From positions 1-62,497 of the forward strand of contig JAXHUM010000045.1 in the NCBI GenBank assembly GCA_034189325.1: a DNA stretch of 62,497 nucleotides, read 5' to 3'. Shown one piece after another: positions 44,394 to 52,702 of the stretch. The notes under the pieces are model-generated. The model had not been told where the DNA came from and ran no database searches. It was given only the letters and a program-made list of their open reading frames with translations. Every line of letters begins with the position of its first letter. Positions within the stretch are counted from its first letter, which is position 1. The position numbers and the translations under genes were made by a program. Origin of the DNA: JAXHUM01 sp034189325 (GTDB lineage Bacteria; Desulfobacterota; DSM-4660; Desulfatiglandales; Desulfatiglandaceae).

Positions 44394-45110
44394 ATGGCAA
44401 CGTTGACATTAAAGAAGATCGCGCGGGACTTTTCCGACGGCCGTCAGGTGCGGCGCGTGCTCTTTCCAACCGACCTGGACTTCGCGCCGGGGGAATTGAC
44501 GGTCCTTTCCGGCCCCTCCGGCAGCGGAAAGACAACCCTGCTCTCGATCATGGGGCTTGTCCTGAGGCCTTCAGAGGGTCGCATGTTTCTTGATGAGCAT
44601 GAGGTGACAGCCCTTTCAGATCAGGAGGCGGCCGCTATCAGGTTGAAGTACTATGGTTTTGTCTTCCAACAGCCCATGCTCATTGAGGGGTTGAGTGTCG
44701 CGGAAAACATTCTCCTGGCCTTTGCCGTCCAGGGGGACCGGTTGCCTCCCGATGCCAGGCAGAAAACGGCAACTTTCCTGAAGACTCTCGGCCTTGAGGG
44801 AACGGCCTATATGCAACCACGCCTCCTCTCGGGCGGGATGAAACAACGCACCTCCATTGCCCGGGCCCTGATCAAAGACCCTGCCATCCTCCTGTGTGAC
44901 GAACCGACCTCGGCCCTCGACGCGGAAAGCGGCCAGGCGGTCATGAGGATCCTCAAGGGCATCGCGGTGGATGAGGGCCGTGTCGTCGTGGTCGTCTCCC
45001 ATGACGCCCGGGTATTTCCCTATGCCGATCGTCTTTTCACCCTGGAAAACGGCACCATCGTCTCTGATATCCGTGAAAACTACATCCCTGAAAAAGGAGA
45101 CGCCCCATGA
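44394..45110 (+). CDS. ABC exporter ATPase (DevA/LolD-like)
   Basis: 238 residues. Walker A SGPSGSGKTTLLS, Q-loop FVFQQPMLIEGLSV, signature LLSGGMKQRTSIARAL, Walker B ILLCDEPTSALD and H-loop VVSHDARVFPYADR. AGGGGGAAACAG precedes the ATG. The stop overlaps the next start by 4 bases. It powers the DevC-like permease. Confidence 0.92.
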   Translation: MATLTLKKIARDFSDGRQVRRVLFPTDLDFAPGELTVLSGPSGSGKTTLLSIMGLVLRPSEGRMFLDEHEVTALSDQEAAAIRLKYYGFVFQQPMLIEGLSVAENILLAFAVQGDRLPPDARQKTATFLKTLGLEGTAYMQPRLLSGGMKQRTSIARALIKDPAILLCDEPTSALDAESGQAVMRILKGIAVDEGRVVVVVSHDARVFPYADRLFTLENGTIVSDIRENYIPEKGDAP

Positions 45111-46012
45111 AACCGCGTTCGATTGTCGGACTCCTCTTGCTTGTTCTCGTTGTGATAGTCGGCTTGAATTACATGCGCCTGTCCCTTCGAAAAGCGGCGG
45201 CACCGCCGAAGCCCAGTCGAACGCCTTCTCTTGAGGACGCCCCCTTGAGGGTATACGGTCGTGTCGAGCCACTGGGCCGTGAGGTCTTTGTCGGACCTCA
45301 GCAATCCCGGCGTGTCACGAAAATCCTTGTCAAAGAGGGACAGGATGTGATTGCCGAGCAGGTCCTTTGCGAACTTGACGCGGATGTGGAACGGCAACAG
45401 CTCCAGGTGGCCTTGGCACGGGTGCGGGAAATCAAGCGACGTCTCGACCTCACTATCGATGATCTTAATCGAAAGCAGACCCTGATGCCCTCAGGCGTGA
45501 TCCCGGAATTTGAATACAATCAGAAATCCTTGGAGGCGCAATTGATTCGTCAGCAGATCGTAACGGCCCGGGCCGAGGTGGAGTTGATACGCCGCGAACT
45601 GGACACACTCACCCTGCGCTCACCTATTACAGGACGCCTTTACAAATTCGACGTTCGTCTCGGGGAGCTGCTCACTCCCCAGGATGATGAGCGGATCGTA
45701 GTGGGCGAACATGCCAAGCAGATAAGGCTCTATGTAGAGAGCTACTGGATGGATAAGGTTCGCGTAGGTGATCGCTTCATGGTTCAGGATGGGGAAACGC
45801 TTCGCTCCTTGGGTATGGGCAAGGTTGTCTCGGTTTCAGGATATGTGGGAGCCAGGGATTTTCGCACCGATGACGCCCTGGAACGTCTGGACACGAAATA
45901 TGGCCAGGCCATTCTCCGGTTCGACGAGGCTGTGGACATTCCTCTGGGAAAGCTCGTTCTTTGCGAACGCCCCGAGGTCTTGGGCCGAAGCCCAGAAACC
46001 GAGCCACGATGA
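45107..46012 (+). CDS. Periplasmic membrane-fusion protein (HlyD/DevB-like)
   Basis: 301 residues with an N-terminal membrane anchor (IVGLLLLVLVVIVGLNYMRL). A split lipoyl/biotinyl motif (VYGRVEPLGREVFVGPQQ and TLRSPITGRLYKFDVRLGEL) flanks a short coiled-coil hairpin rich in Gln, Arg and Leu (about 90-165), followed by a beta-barrel. No DUF or outer-membrane partner is encoded here. With the preceding two genes it makes a DevBCA-type tripartite exporter; cargo unknown. Confidence 0.88.
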   Translation: MKPRSIVGLLLLVLVVIVGLNYMRLSLRKAAAPPKPSRTPSLEDAPLRVYGRVEPLGREVFVGPQQSRRVTKILVKEGQDVIAEQVLCELDADVERQQLQVALARVREIKRRLDLTIDDLNRKQTLMPSGVIPEFEYNQKSLEAQLIRQQIVTARAEVELIRRELDTLTLRSPITGRLYKFDVRLGELLTPQDDERIVVGEHAKQIRLYVESYWMDKVRVGDRFMVQDGETLRSLGMGKVVSVSGYVGARDFRTDDALERLDTKYGQAILRFDEAVDIPLGKLVLCERPEVLGRSPETEPR

Positions 46013-46075
46013 AAACATCATAGCAGAGACATAATGGACGACCTTATAGAAACGACCTGGGGGGAGAAACAATCA

Positions 46076-46108
46076 ACCTTTTCCCCTATTGACCGCGGCT
46101 TCTTGAAC
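46076..46108 (+). repeat. Short dispersed motif, copy 2
   Basis: CCTATTGACCGCGGCTTC then TTGAAC at 46085-46108, one mismatch over 24 bases to 15381-15404, again between genes. Confidence 0.4.
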
Positions 46109-46146
46109 AATCGATTAGTCCCGATCAATCGTCCCTCAACTCGGAA

Positions 46147-46668
46147 CTAACCCTTTATTTGTTCCCCTTCTTGCTTTCGTTTCCTGCTCACGACATATCG
46201 TTTCATTCCAAAACATAGAAGCACAGCAAATGAAATTGCAGATGAAATACTTGCAGTGAATTTGAGTATCGAAATATTCCTTAAGTCCGAACTTACACCA
46301 GCAATATGTTCTGGGAGAAAAACAAAGGCAAGGGGGGTGACGATCATAACTAAATCGTTTGCGTATTTCAGGATTGAATCATGCCACCCATCAAGGCAGT
46401 CTATTGCCATGCGTTCCTTGTCCAAATTGTCAATCTGATTCCTTTGATACCACCATGAAAGATAGATTGGAACGAGAAGGACGGATGGAACAATAAGCAA
46501 AAGAATCCTGTCTTCAGGTTTTTTTAAGCCCAAAAAAACACCCGCACACGCCCCGCTCGCCGCGAGGAAAAACAAGTATAGTTGATATTGCGTTTTTCTC
46601 CGTTCAAGAATTCCGTCACAAACGAATCCGTATATCATTTTAGTGAGTTCCTCTCTACCCAAGGCCAT
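46147..46668 (-). CDS. Uncharacterised membrane protein, 173 residues
   Basis: Four predicted helices: YLFFLAASGACAGVFLGL, ILLLIVPSVLLVPIYLSWW, YANDLVMIVTPLAFVFL and ISSAISFAVLLCFGM, with a basic C-terminal tail (KRKQEGEQIKG). It shows a RRKTQYQLYL segment after an N-terminal helix, reminiscent of small bacterial integral proteins of unknown role. Low G+C compared with the exporter genes to its left. Confidence 0.6.
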   Translation of the reverse strand: MALGREELTKMIYGFVCDGILERRKTQYQLYLFFLAASGACAGVFLGLKKPEDRILLLIVPSVLLVPIYLSWWYQRNQIDNLDKERMAIDCLDGWHDSILKYANDLVMIVTPLAFVFLPEHIAGVSSDLRNISILKFTASISSAISFAVLLCFGMKRYVVSRKRKQEGEQIKG

Positions 46669-46702
46669 GTTTTCGACTCCTTGTTGTTACTGAACATTCG
46701 CT

Positions 46703-47353
46703 TCAGCCGCCGGAGGTCCGAGCCTCGGCTGCAAGCGATTGTTCCGGCGTTTTGTCACTGGGATAATATCTGTCAACAGTTTCTTCAACTTCGCGCAGCC
46801 AAACGATCCGTTGTTTTTCACTGCTTGTAACGATAATATTGAACATTCTCCTGTAAAAAGTTGAAACACCGCAGAGACCGAAAACGCAGTTCTTCCAAAT
46901 TGTTTCAAGAGGATCCTTGAATGTCTCAGACTCCCGAGTGGATTCGGTATTGGACGTATTAAAGACCAAGGCCGATTTTGCGCGGAGTAACCCTACAGGA
47001 ACTCCCTCTCCAGAGTCTCCCTCAATAAATTCATATGCGACACCTGGCCTAATCACTCTATCTATCCAACCTTTTAGAATCGCAGGGGGCTGCCCCCACC
47101 AATTGGGATGAACAATAATGATTCCATCCACAGTAGAAATCTCGCTGCAATGTTTTTGGATTTTCTCAGGCAGTTCAATAGAACGAGGAATTTCATTCAA
47201 TGGCAATATTGCCTCGAAATTTTCTCCGTACAAATCATGGAAAAAAACTGTGTGCCCATTTCTTACAAGGGTATCAAAGCAACGCTTTGCGATCGCGAAG
47301 TTGAAACTACCACGATCCGGATGAGCTATAATCAGTGAGATCTTCATTCCCAT
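46703..47353 (-). CDS. NAD(P)H dehydrogenase (quinone), flavodoxin-like fold
   Basis: 216 residues (ATG at 47347 two codons inside is equally possible). Begins SLIIAHPDRGSFNFAIAKR and carries IIIVHPNWWGQPPAILKGWI and DRVIRPGVAYEF, hallmark segments of the FMN/FAD-binding MdaB/KefF/NQO group. These enzymes reduce quinones or other electron acceptors by two-electron steps. C-terminal ~30 residues (DKTPEQSLAAEARTSGG) are a variable tail. Alone on the minus strand between the membrane protein and the photolyase gene. Confidence 0.88.
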   Translation of the reverse strand: MGMKISLIIAHPDRGSFNFAIAKRCFDTLVRNGHTVFFHDLYGENFEAILPLNEIPRSIELPEKIQKHCSEISTVDGIIIVHPNWWGQPPAILKGWIDRVIRPGVAYEFIEGDSGEGVPVGLLRAKSALVFNTSNTESTRESETFKDPLETIWKNCVFGLCGVSTFYRRMFNIIVTSSEKQRIVWLREVEETVDRYYPSDKTPEQSLAAEARTSGG

Positions 47354-47490
47354 TTCCTTGTGGTTGGCGGCGGATTAAAGCCAAAAACATCTTTTTCTGA
47401 TCATCTCAACGCAAAAAGCTCGTGGATACCGGATGAAATACGGGATCTGATCCGCCTGCATCACCCTCTCCCCCCTCTACTCGGAGGAAT

Positions 47491-48957
47491 TCAAAGAATA
47501 TATTTCTTCATGTATTGACGCACTCGAACCTTGCGCGCCGTGTTTTTCGAACTCATGTAACGAATCTTTCCAAAGATCGGTCTTTCCGGTCCCCAGGGTC
47601 TGTCATAACGGCCCAGAATCCAGAATATTCCACTGTAGGAGTTGGGATCTCTCCCATCCAAGGCATATTTGTTATTCAGTTCCACCATGGTGTGAAGGGC
47701 CCGTTGAGGGGTCCTGCTCCAGTGGAGAATCTTTTTTCCCCAGAGCATCCTGATGTAATTGTGTATCCCACCCTCCGTGAGTAACTGGACCTGTGCCGCG
47801 TTCCAGAGGGGGTCATGTGTCCTGCCGAGTTCAAAATCTTCAAAGGAATATTCATAAGGCCGCGGATCTCTTTCATGTTGGCTCAGCGTGGTCAAAGCCC
47901 AGTCGGGGAGGGACAGATATTGATCATAATCCGTCCTGCGCCGGCACATATTGAAGGATAGTTCGCGCCAGGTGATAAGCTGATCGAGAAAGGCCTCGGC
48001 AGGATCACTCATTCCCCACCAGCCGGAACGTCCTCCATGGGCCTTTCCGGAAAGCCGGTCAAAGAACCAGTCTTCCGCCTCCATAAGTTCATGGAAAACC
48101 TGGTGGGAGGAAATCTGTCCAAAATGCAGATAGGGTGACAGGCCACTGGTGACTTCCTGCTCCGGCTGGTTCCGATGTTCCATGTATCGGGGGAGACGGT
48201 CTTCCAAAAAAGTCCTCCAGGCCTTTAGGGCCTCATCCGTGCCGCCCCGAACAGGAGCGGTCCCAACAGAATGGTCGATCGCAAGTGATCGAAGAAGGCG
48301 CGGCCCGTCTTTGAGTTCTGTTATGGATGTCTTTGGCCACCGTTCCTTGAGGCCTCGGGGAAGAGAGCGGAGCCCCCTCAGTCTCGATTCCTTCAGGGGA
48401 TTTGCCGTGGGCTTTTCCAGGAGATGGGGCAGTAACTGCTTTTGGAGAAAACGCCTGAACGCATAGGCTGTCTGAAATACCCGGTTTGTCTCATTCATGG
48501 GGAGCAGTCCGTTGGAATCGACCTTTTCCATAAGGAGGGGGATCTTCCTTGAAGCAACGGAAATCATCTTGGGAATGAAAAAAGAGGGGTAATCATCTGT
48601 GACGATGACGCAGGCCTTGCCTGCCAAGGCCTCCAGCAGGCCCTTTCCTTCACGCCTCTGTCTCTCCACATAGGGGTAATAGGAGGCATTCATGCCTTTG
48701 AGATGCCGTGCGTGGTGCAACATCCCATCGAGAATAAACTGATGGAGCCTGTCACTGGCCCATGGGTAGTCGATCCGGAGCGCTTCGAGAATGAGCAGTG
48801 GTTTGTTCAGTTCGAGGGCCCATTGCACAGCCCGATCAAGGCTGTAGTTCCAATGGATGCGCCGGTTGGCAACCATCCAATAGAGGACATAGTGCCCCTT
48901 CGGGTTGATTGAACGGTCGTTGCACTTCCGGATTCGAATAGGCGGCACGCTATTCAT
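47491..48957 (-). CDS. Class II DNA photolyase
   Basis: 488 residues; CAGGAGTCC precedes the ATG. N-terminal photolyase domain (YVLYWMVANRRIHWNYSL, DRAVQWALELNKPLLILEAL) and the FAD-binding C-terminal domain with ELGRTHDPLWNAAQVQLLTE, RMLWGKKILHWSRTPQRAL and NNKYALDGRDPNSYSGIFWI, then GPERPIFGKIRYM, all of the class II type. It repairs cyclobutane pyrimidine dimers with light. Class II enzymes are found across anaerobes as well as aerobes. Confidence 0.95.
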   Translation of the reverse strand: MNSVPPIRIRKCNDRSINPKGHYVLYWMVANRRIHWNYSLDRAVQWALELNKPLLILEALRIDYPWASDRLHQFILDGMLHHARHLKGMNASYYPYVERQRREGKGLLEALAGKACVIVTDDYPSFFIPKMISVASRKIPLLMEKVDSNGLLPMNETNRVFQTAYAFRRFLQKQLLPHLLEKPTANPLKESRLRGLRSLPRGLKERWPKTSITELKDGPRLLRSLAIDHSVGTAPVRGGTDEALKAWRTFLEDRLPRYMEHRNQPEQEVTSGLSPYLHFGQISSHQVFHELMEAEDWFFDRLSGKAHGGRSGWWGMSDPAEAFLDQLITWRELSFNMCRRRTDYDQYLSLPDWALTTLSQHERDPRPYEYSFEDFELGRTHDPLWNAAQVQLLTEGGIHNYIRMLWGKKILHWSRTPQRALHTMVELNNKYALDGRDPNSYSGIFWILGRYDRPWGPERPIFGKIRYMSSKNTARKVRVRQYMKKYIL

Positions 48958-49008
48958 GAAGGACTCCTGAGGGATCTTTCTCGGCGAAACGCTATTCTCC
49001 GGCCATCC

Positions 49009-49446
49009 CTATTCCAGGATTTCAAAATAGGCTTCGGTGGGGCCCTTTAATAGAAGAAAGGAAACGATCTTTACACGTATAATCTCCGAATCCAGGGCCT
49101 CGATCAGAGGCTGGATATGCGGGTGTTGTGAGACCATATCAGCCTTTATTTTGGATATCTTATGATCATCGTTCAATGAGGAAACAACACCTGAAATGGT
49201 AAGGGCCCTTGCCTCCGGATTTTGATGACCGGGGTCTTCCCCTCGCGTATCAATGAGCAAACTGACCGAGGGGTTTTTTGTAAGATTACGGAATTTTTTT
49301 GATTCTCTTCGGGTCACCATGTAGATTTCGCGGCAATCATCGTCCGACACATAGGCCATCAGGGAGCAGTGGGGTTGGTTTTCCGATGCCGTTGCCAGAA
49401 CGCAGGTTGTCTTTTCTCGGACCAGGGTCTTCATCTCTTCGAGCAT
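49009..49446 (-). CDS. Pyridoxamine 5'-phosphate oxidase-like flavoprotein
   Basis: 145 residues, split-barrel fold. The flavin-contacting start VREKTTCVLATASENQPHCS and IYMVTRRESKKFRNLTKNPS followed by VSLLID are characteristic. It lies 51 bases downstream of the photolyase gene on the same strand. The substrate of such small PNPOx-like proteins cannot be inferred. Confidence 0.8.
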   Translation of the reverse strand: MLEEMKTLVREKTTCVLATASENQPHCSLMAYVSDDDCREIYMVTRRESKKFRNLTKNPSVSLLIDTRGEDPGHQNPEARALTISGVVSSLNDDHKISKIKADMVSQHPHIQPLIEALDSEIIRVKIVSFLLLKGPTEAYFEILE

Positions 49447-49777
49447 TTATTCTCCTTTCCCTTCTTCAGGCACAGGCAGCCTAACAAGGGACCCATATTG
49501 CCGCCACGTCCCCTCAGGTCATCAAGCCGATTATAATACAATCCTTACAGGAATTATAAGGCGACTCCTTTCTGTTGATGACGAGTATAGCCTATGGGCA
49601 TTAAAAAAATCAAATCATCAATCAGGACTTTTCTCAATGCCTATTCGTTGAGATATGGCTGAGGACCTTGAAGAACCTATTTTGCCGAACCTATCCCCAG
49701 CCAATAATCTCACCTCAACCGGCATGGGGGAGAACCCCCTGCACAACTTTGCGCCTGATTTCTCACAGGGCCATGGT
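49447..49777. other. Intergenic, nothing recognised
   Basis: About 330 bases with stops in all frames and no familiar sequence. Confidence 0.4.
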
Positions 49778-50839
49778 CTAGTCATCCACCATCCCATCTC
49801 TTAAAGATCTGGGGGTCTGAACCGGAATCGGCATACAACGATCCTTCTCGGGGTTGTACATAAGTCTGTAGGAAGCGTTCTGGCCTATCCCTTGGCTTGT
49901 GCATTCCCAGCCCCTAACATAATAGGGACATGCATCGTTAAAGCAGACATACATGTGGTCATTATCCCACGTTTGAACAAAGGGATTATCCGGCACAGCC
50001 CACTTGCTCAATTTCATTTGGCAGTAGGGGCAGAGCCGAGTCTCCTTGATCTTTCTCTTTCTCTCTTCCAGTTCCTGTTTATCGATAGGTTCTCCATACA
50101 ACAACTTAATGAGCGGCCTCGATTTCATTACCGAGGTTTTTGCTCTCTTATCAGCATACACGGCGTAGATTGGATCACTTGGGATGTTGAGGTGAGCATA
50201 CTTATCATCCGGAGGCCTGGGTCTGCCTTTTGATACAAAAACCGCCGGTCGATCAAAGACGCCGGAGCGGTGGAAATATTCCTCGACCAAGATCACACGT
50301 TCCTCTTCATCTGATTCTCTCCATACCTTGACCGCTTTTTCCTCAAACATCCTGTTCGAAAAGAGGACAAGAAAGAGACCGCCCGGTTTTAAGATTCTTC
50401 CAACCTCTGAAAAAACCTCCACAGGCTTTGTCATATAGTCCACCGATACGGTATTCAAAACAACATCAAACATGTTATCCGGAAAGGGGAGAGAGGACTC
50501 CTGATTAAGATCATGAATCACATACTCGCTCAGGTCCCTGTTTTTCGACAATTCGTTTCTGTTAAGACCGAGGCCGATTAGCTCGGACGGTTTGAGGGTC
50601 CCCGGGAGATGAGAATCCCAGCCGGCCATGAGATCGAGGACAACCGGATCTTGCTCAACAATCAACGTCTCTATAATTTGCTCCACGGTTTTTTGGGCAA
50701 CCCTGTCGATATGATCGACGAATCGATCGGTTGCGTAAAACAGCTTATCATCCGTTTCGTCGGATCTTGCAAAGGCTCCTTCAAGATCTATGGGACTGAT
50801 CTGCGAATCCATCGTAGGGCTTGTCATGTTTTTCTCCAT
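49778..50839 (-). CDS. SAM-dependent methyltransferase with C-terminal zinc-ribbon
   Basis: 353 residues; GGAGG is 7 bases before the ATG. The class I methyltransferase motif I region is PVVLDLMAGWDSHLPG, motif II-III SSLPFPDNMFDVVLNTVSVD and VGRILKPGGLFLVLFSN. After a linker, residues about 275-320 hold LCPYCQMKLSKWAVPDNP and MYVCFNDACPYYVRGWEC, a C4 zinc ribbon that is unusual for this class and suggests nucleic-acid or protein binding. Its leader contains a terminator hairpin, so its expression may be attenuated. Target unknown. Confidence 0.82.
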   Translation of the reverse strand: MEKNMTSPTMDSQISPIDLEGAFARSDETDDKLFYATDRFVDHIDRVAQKTVEQIIETLIVEQDPVVLDLMAGWDSHLPGTLKPSELIGLGLNRNELSKNRDLSEYVIHDLNQESSLPFPDNMFDVVLNTVSVDYMTKPVEVFSEVGRILKPGGLFLVLFSNRMFEEKAVKVWRESDEEERVILVEEYFHRSGVFDRPAVFVSKGRPRPPDDKYAHLNIPSDPIYAVYADKRAKTSVMKSRPLIKLLYGEPIDKQELEERKRKIKETRLCPYCQMKLSKWAVPDNPFVQTWDNDHMYVCFNDACPYYVRGWECTSQGIGQNASYRLMYNPEKDRCMPIPVQTPRSLRDGMVDD

Positions 50840-50853
50840 TTTCCAACCTCCAT

Positions 50854-50888
50854 AAAAAAAGCCGGATCACATTGAGTGTCACCCGGCT
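50854..50888 (-). terminator. Intrinsic terminator-like hairpin in the methyltransferase leader
   Basis: On the minus strand AGCCGG (50888-50883) pairs with CCGGCT ending at 50860, inner helix CAC/GTG around loop TCAAT, and the helix runs straight into seven T. It lies 15 bases before the methyltransferase ATG with no minus-strand gene upstream to terminate, so it fits an attenuator or riboswitch expression platform. A second hairpin GCCC/GGGC sits immediately upstream (50893-50908). Confidence 0.6.
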
Positions 50889-51412
50889 CGTAGCCCCATG
50901 TTGTGGGCGGGTTTTTTACCTATTTAATACTGCCTGTTTTAAATAAAACTTAATAACGATCAGGGCCATGTCAAGACGAAGCTGATCTCTAAACGCTATT
51001 CCAAAGGGCCCTGAAAAAGATCCCTACAGTCTCGGGAAAGAGCGATTTTATAACGTGGAATAGCGGGGGCCGGGTTCTCGATGGGAATGCCATCTGCAAA
51101 AGTTGAAGACATTCCGATAGGCCCTTTATGAGGAGGGAGCCGGGCCATTCATCAAAACTGTTTCAAACAGGATAGAGATTTGGCATATTAGCCGGTGTTT
51201 CCCTGCACAATGCGAGAATATGGATCGACCTGATTAGAAGCGCAAAACATCTTTTCACGCCTGTTCATAGGCGCCTTTTTATCTGGCGATCTGACCTACG
51301 GGTAAAGTGTCACTTCATCGGGAATAATAAACAGGTTGATGATTACGACTCAAAAGACTAATCTGAGATTATCGCACAGTGGGAATGTTGATTCTCTATA
51401 AGGAGGACTTCT
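50889..51412. other. Intergenic region between methyltransferase and MOT1 transporter genes
   Basis: About 520 bases; promoters of both divergent genes should lie here. Apart from the leader hairpins at the left end nothing specific is recognised. Confidence 0.35.
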
Positions 51413-51463
51413 ATGCGCCTTGGTATATTGAAAGCAGACTATTCTGATCCCAGGCTTTTATAA
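51413..51463 (+). CDS. 16-codon leader ORF ahead of the molybdate transporter
   Basis: AAGGAGGACTTCT precedes ATG at 51413, a much better ribosome site than the transporter has. The frame MRLGILKADYSDPRLL stops with TAA at 51461-51463, one base before the transporter ATG (TAATATG). It could couple translation by re-initiation. The peptide also resembles the N-terminus of class I glutamine amidotransferases, so it may instead be the truncated start of a lost gene. Confidence 0.45.
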   Translation: MRLGILKADYSDPRLL

Positions 51464-51464
51464 T

Positions 51465-52664
51465 ATGCGTTCACCCTACCGATTCAATCTATTGGAGCTC
51501 TCAGGTTCTTTGGGCGATCTTGGGACTCTCCTACCTCTTGCCATCGGCATGATTATGATCAATGGCCTCAGTCCAGCCGGTGTCTTACTCACCGTCGGAC
51601 TCTATTATGTCATGTCAGGCCTCTACTTCGGGGTGACGGTCCCGGTACAACCCATGAAGGTGATCGGGGCCTACGCAGTGGCCACAGCCGTGAGCGCATC
51701 TCAACTTATGGCAGCGGGGCTGCTCATCGGTGTTTTTCTCCTGGTCATAGGCGCTACCGGTTTGATGACGATCATCGGCCGATACATTCCCAAACAGGTC
51801 GTGAGGGGAGTGCAGGTGGCGACAGGGACCCTCTTGATCGGTCAGGGGGTCAAATTCATCATGGGCTCTTCCAGTTTTCAAGTTGCCCAGGCCGCTGCGG
51901 AACCCTATTTGACCTTACAACATTTAGGTCCTATACCGATCGGCATTGTCTTCGGGATAATCGGTGGGATCACCACCCTATGGTTTCTCAACAACAAGAG
52001 ATTCCCGGCCGGTCTCATCGTGGTATTGGCCGGACTCGTTCTCGGCCTGTTTTTGGGCACCCGTCAAGGCTTTGATACGCTTCGTTTAGGCCTCTACCTG
52101 CCCGGATGGTTGCCTTTTGGCCTTCCTTCATGGACGGATCTCAGCCTTGCCTGTCTCATCCTGGTCTTTCCTCAAATTCCCATGACCTTGGGCAATGCTG
52201 TTATGGCCTACGTTGATTTATCACATCAATACTTTGGTGAGCAATCCCAAAGGGTTACCTACAAGGCCTCTTGTATCAGTATGGGGTTGGTTAATCTTTT
52301 GTGCGCCTCTGTGGGAGGCATGCCCTTATGTCATGGCGCAGGCGGACTGGCCGCCCATTACAGGTTCGGGGCCCGGACCCCGGGCTCCAATTTGTTGATC
52401 GGGTTTGTTTTTGTCGGTTTGGCCCTTTTCCTGGGGGAGCATGCCTTGTCGATCATTTACCTCATCCCCCTGTCTGTTTTGGGGGTGCTCTTGATCTATT
52501 CCGGGACTCAGTTGGCAATGACCCTGATCGATATGAGAACGAGAAGGGAATTATTTGTTGTTTTTGTGATGCTCGGAATCACGCTTGCCGTTAATCTTGC
52601 TGTTGGCTTTATCGCAGGCATCGGACTTGCCTACCTTTTGAAATCCGAGAGACTCTCTGTGTGA
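51465..52664 (+). CDS. MOT1-type molybdate (or sulfate) transporter
   Basis: 399 residues, about 10 membrane helices. The two MOT1 family signatures are present: VPVQPMKVIGAYAVATAV in the first half and PLCHGAGGLAAHYRFGART in the second. MOT1 proteins take up molybdate with high affinity; relatives were formerly called sulfate permease-like. A molybdate role suits an anaerobe with molybdoenzymes. The gene begins directly after a 16-codon leader ORF and has no clear ribosome site of its own. Confidence 0.88.
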   Translation: MRSPYRFNLLELSGSLGDLGTLLPLAIGMIMINGLSPAGVLLTVGLYYVMSGLYFGVTVPVQPMKVIGAYAVATAVSASQLMAAGLLIGVFLLVIGATGLMTIIGRYIPKQVVRGVQVATGTLLIGQGVKFIMGSSSFQVAQAAAEPYLTLQHLGPIPIGIVFGIIGGITTLWFLNNKRFPAGLIVVLAGLVLGLFLGTRQGFDTLRLGLYLPGWLPFGLPSWTDLSLACLILVFPQIPMTLGNAVMAYVDLSHQYFGEQSQRVTYKASCISMGLVNLLCASVGGMPLCHGAGGLAAHYRFGARTPGSNLLIGFVFVGLALFLGEHALSIIYLIPLSVLGVLLIYSGTQLAMTLIDMRTRRELFVVFVMLGITLAVNLAVGFIAGIGLAYLLKSERLSV

Positions 52665-52702
52665 ACAGGAGTTGTTAAGACATTCAATCGAGGCAATATT
52701 TC

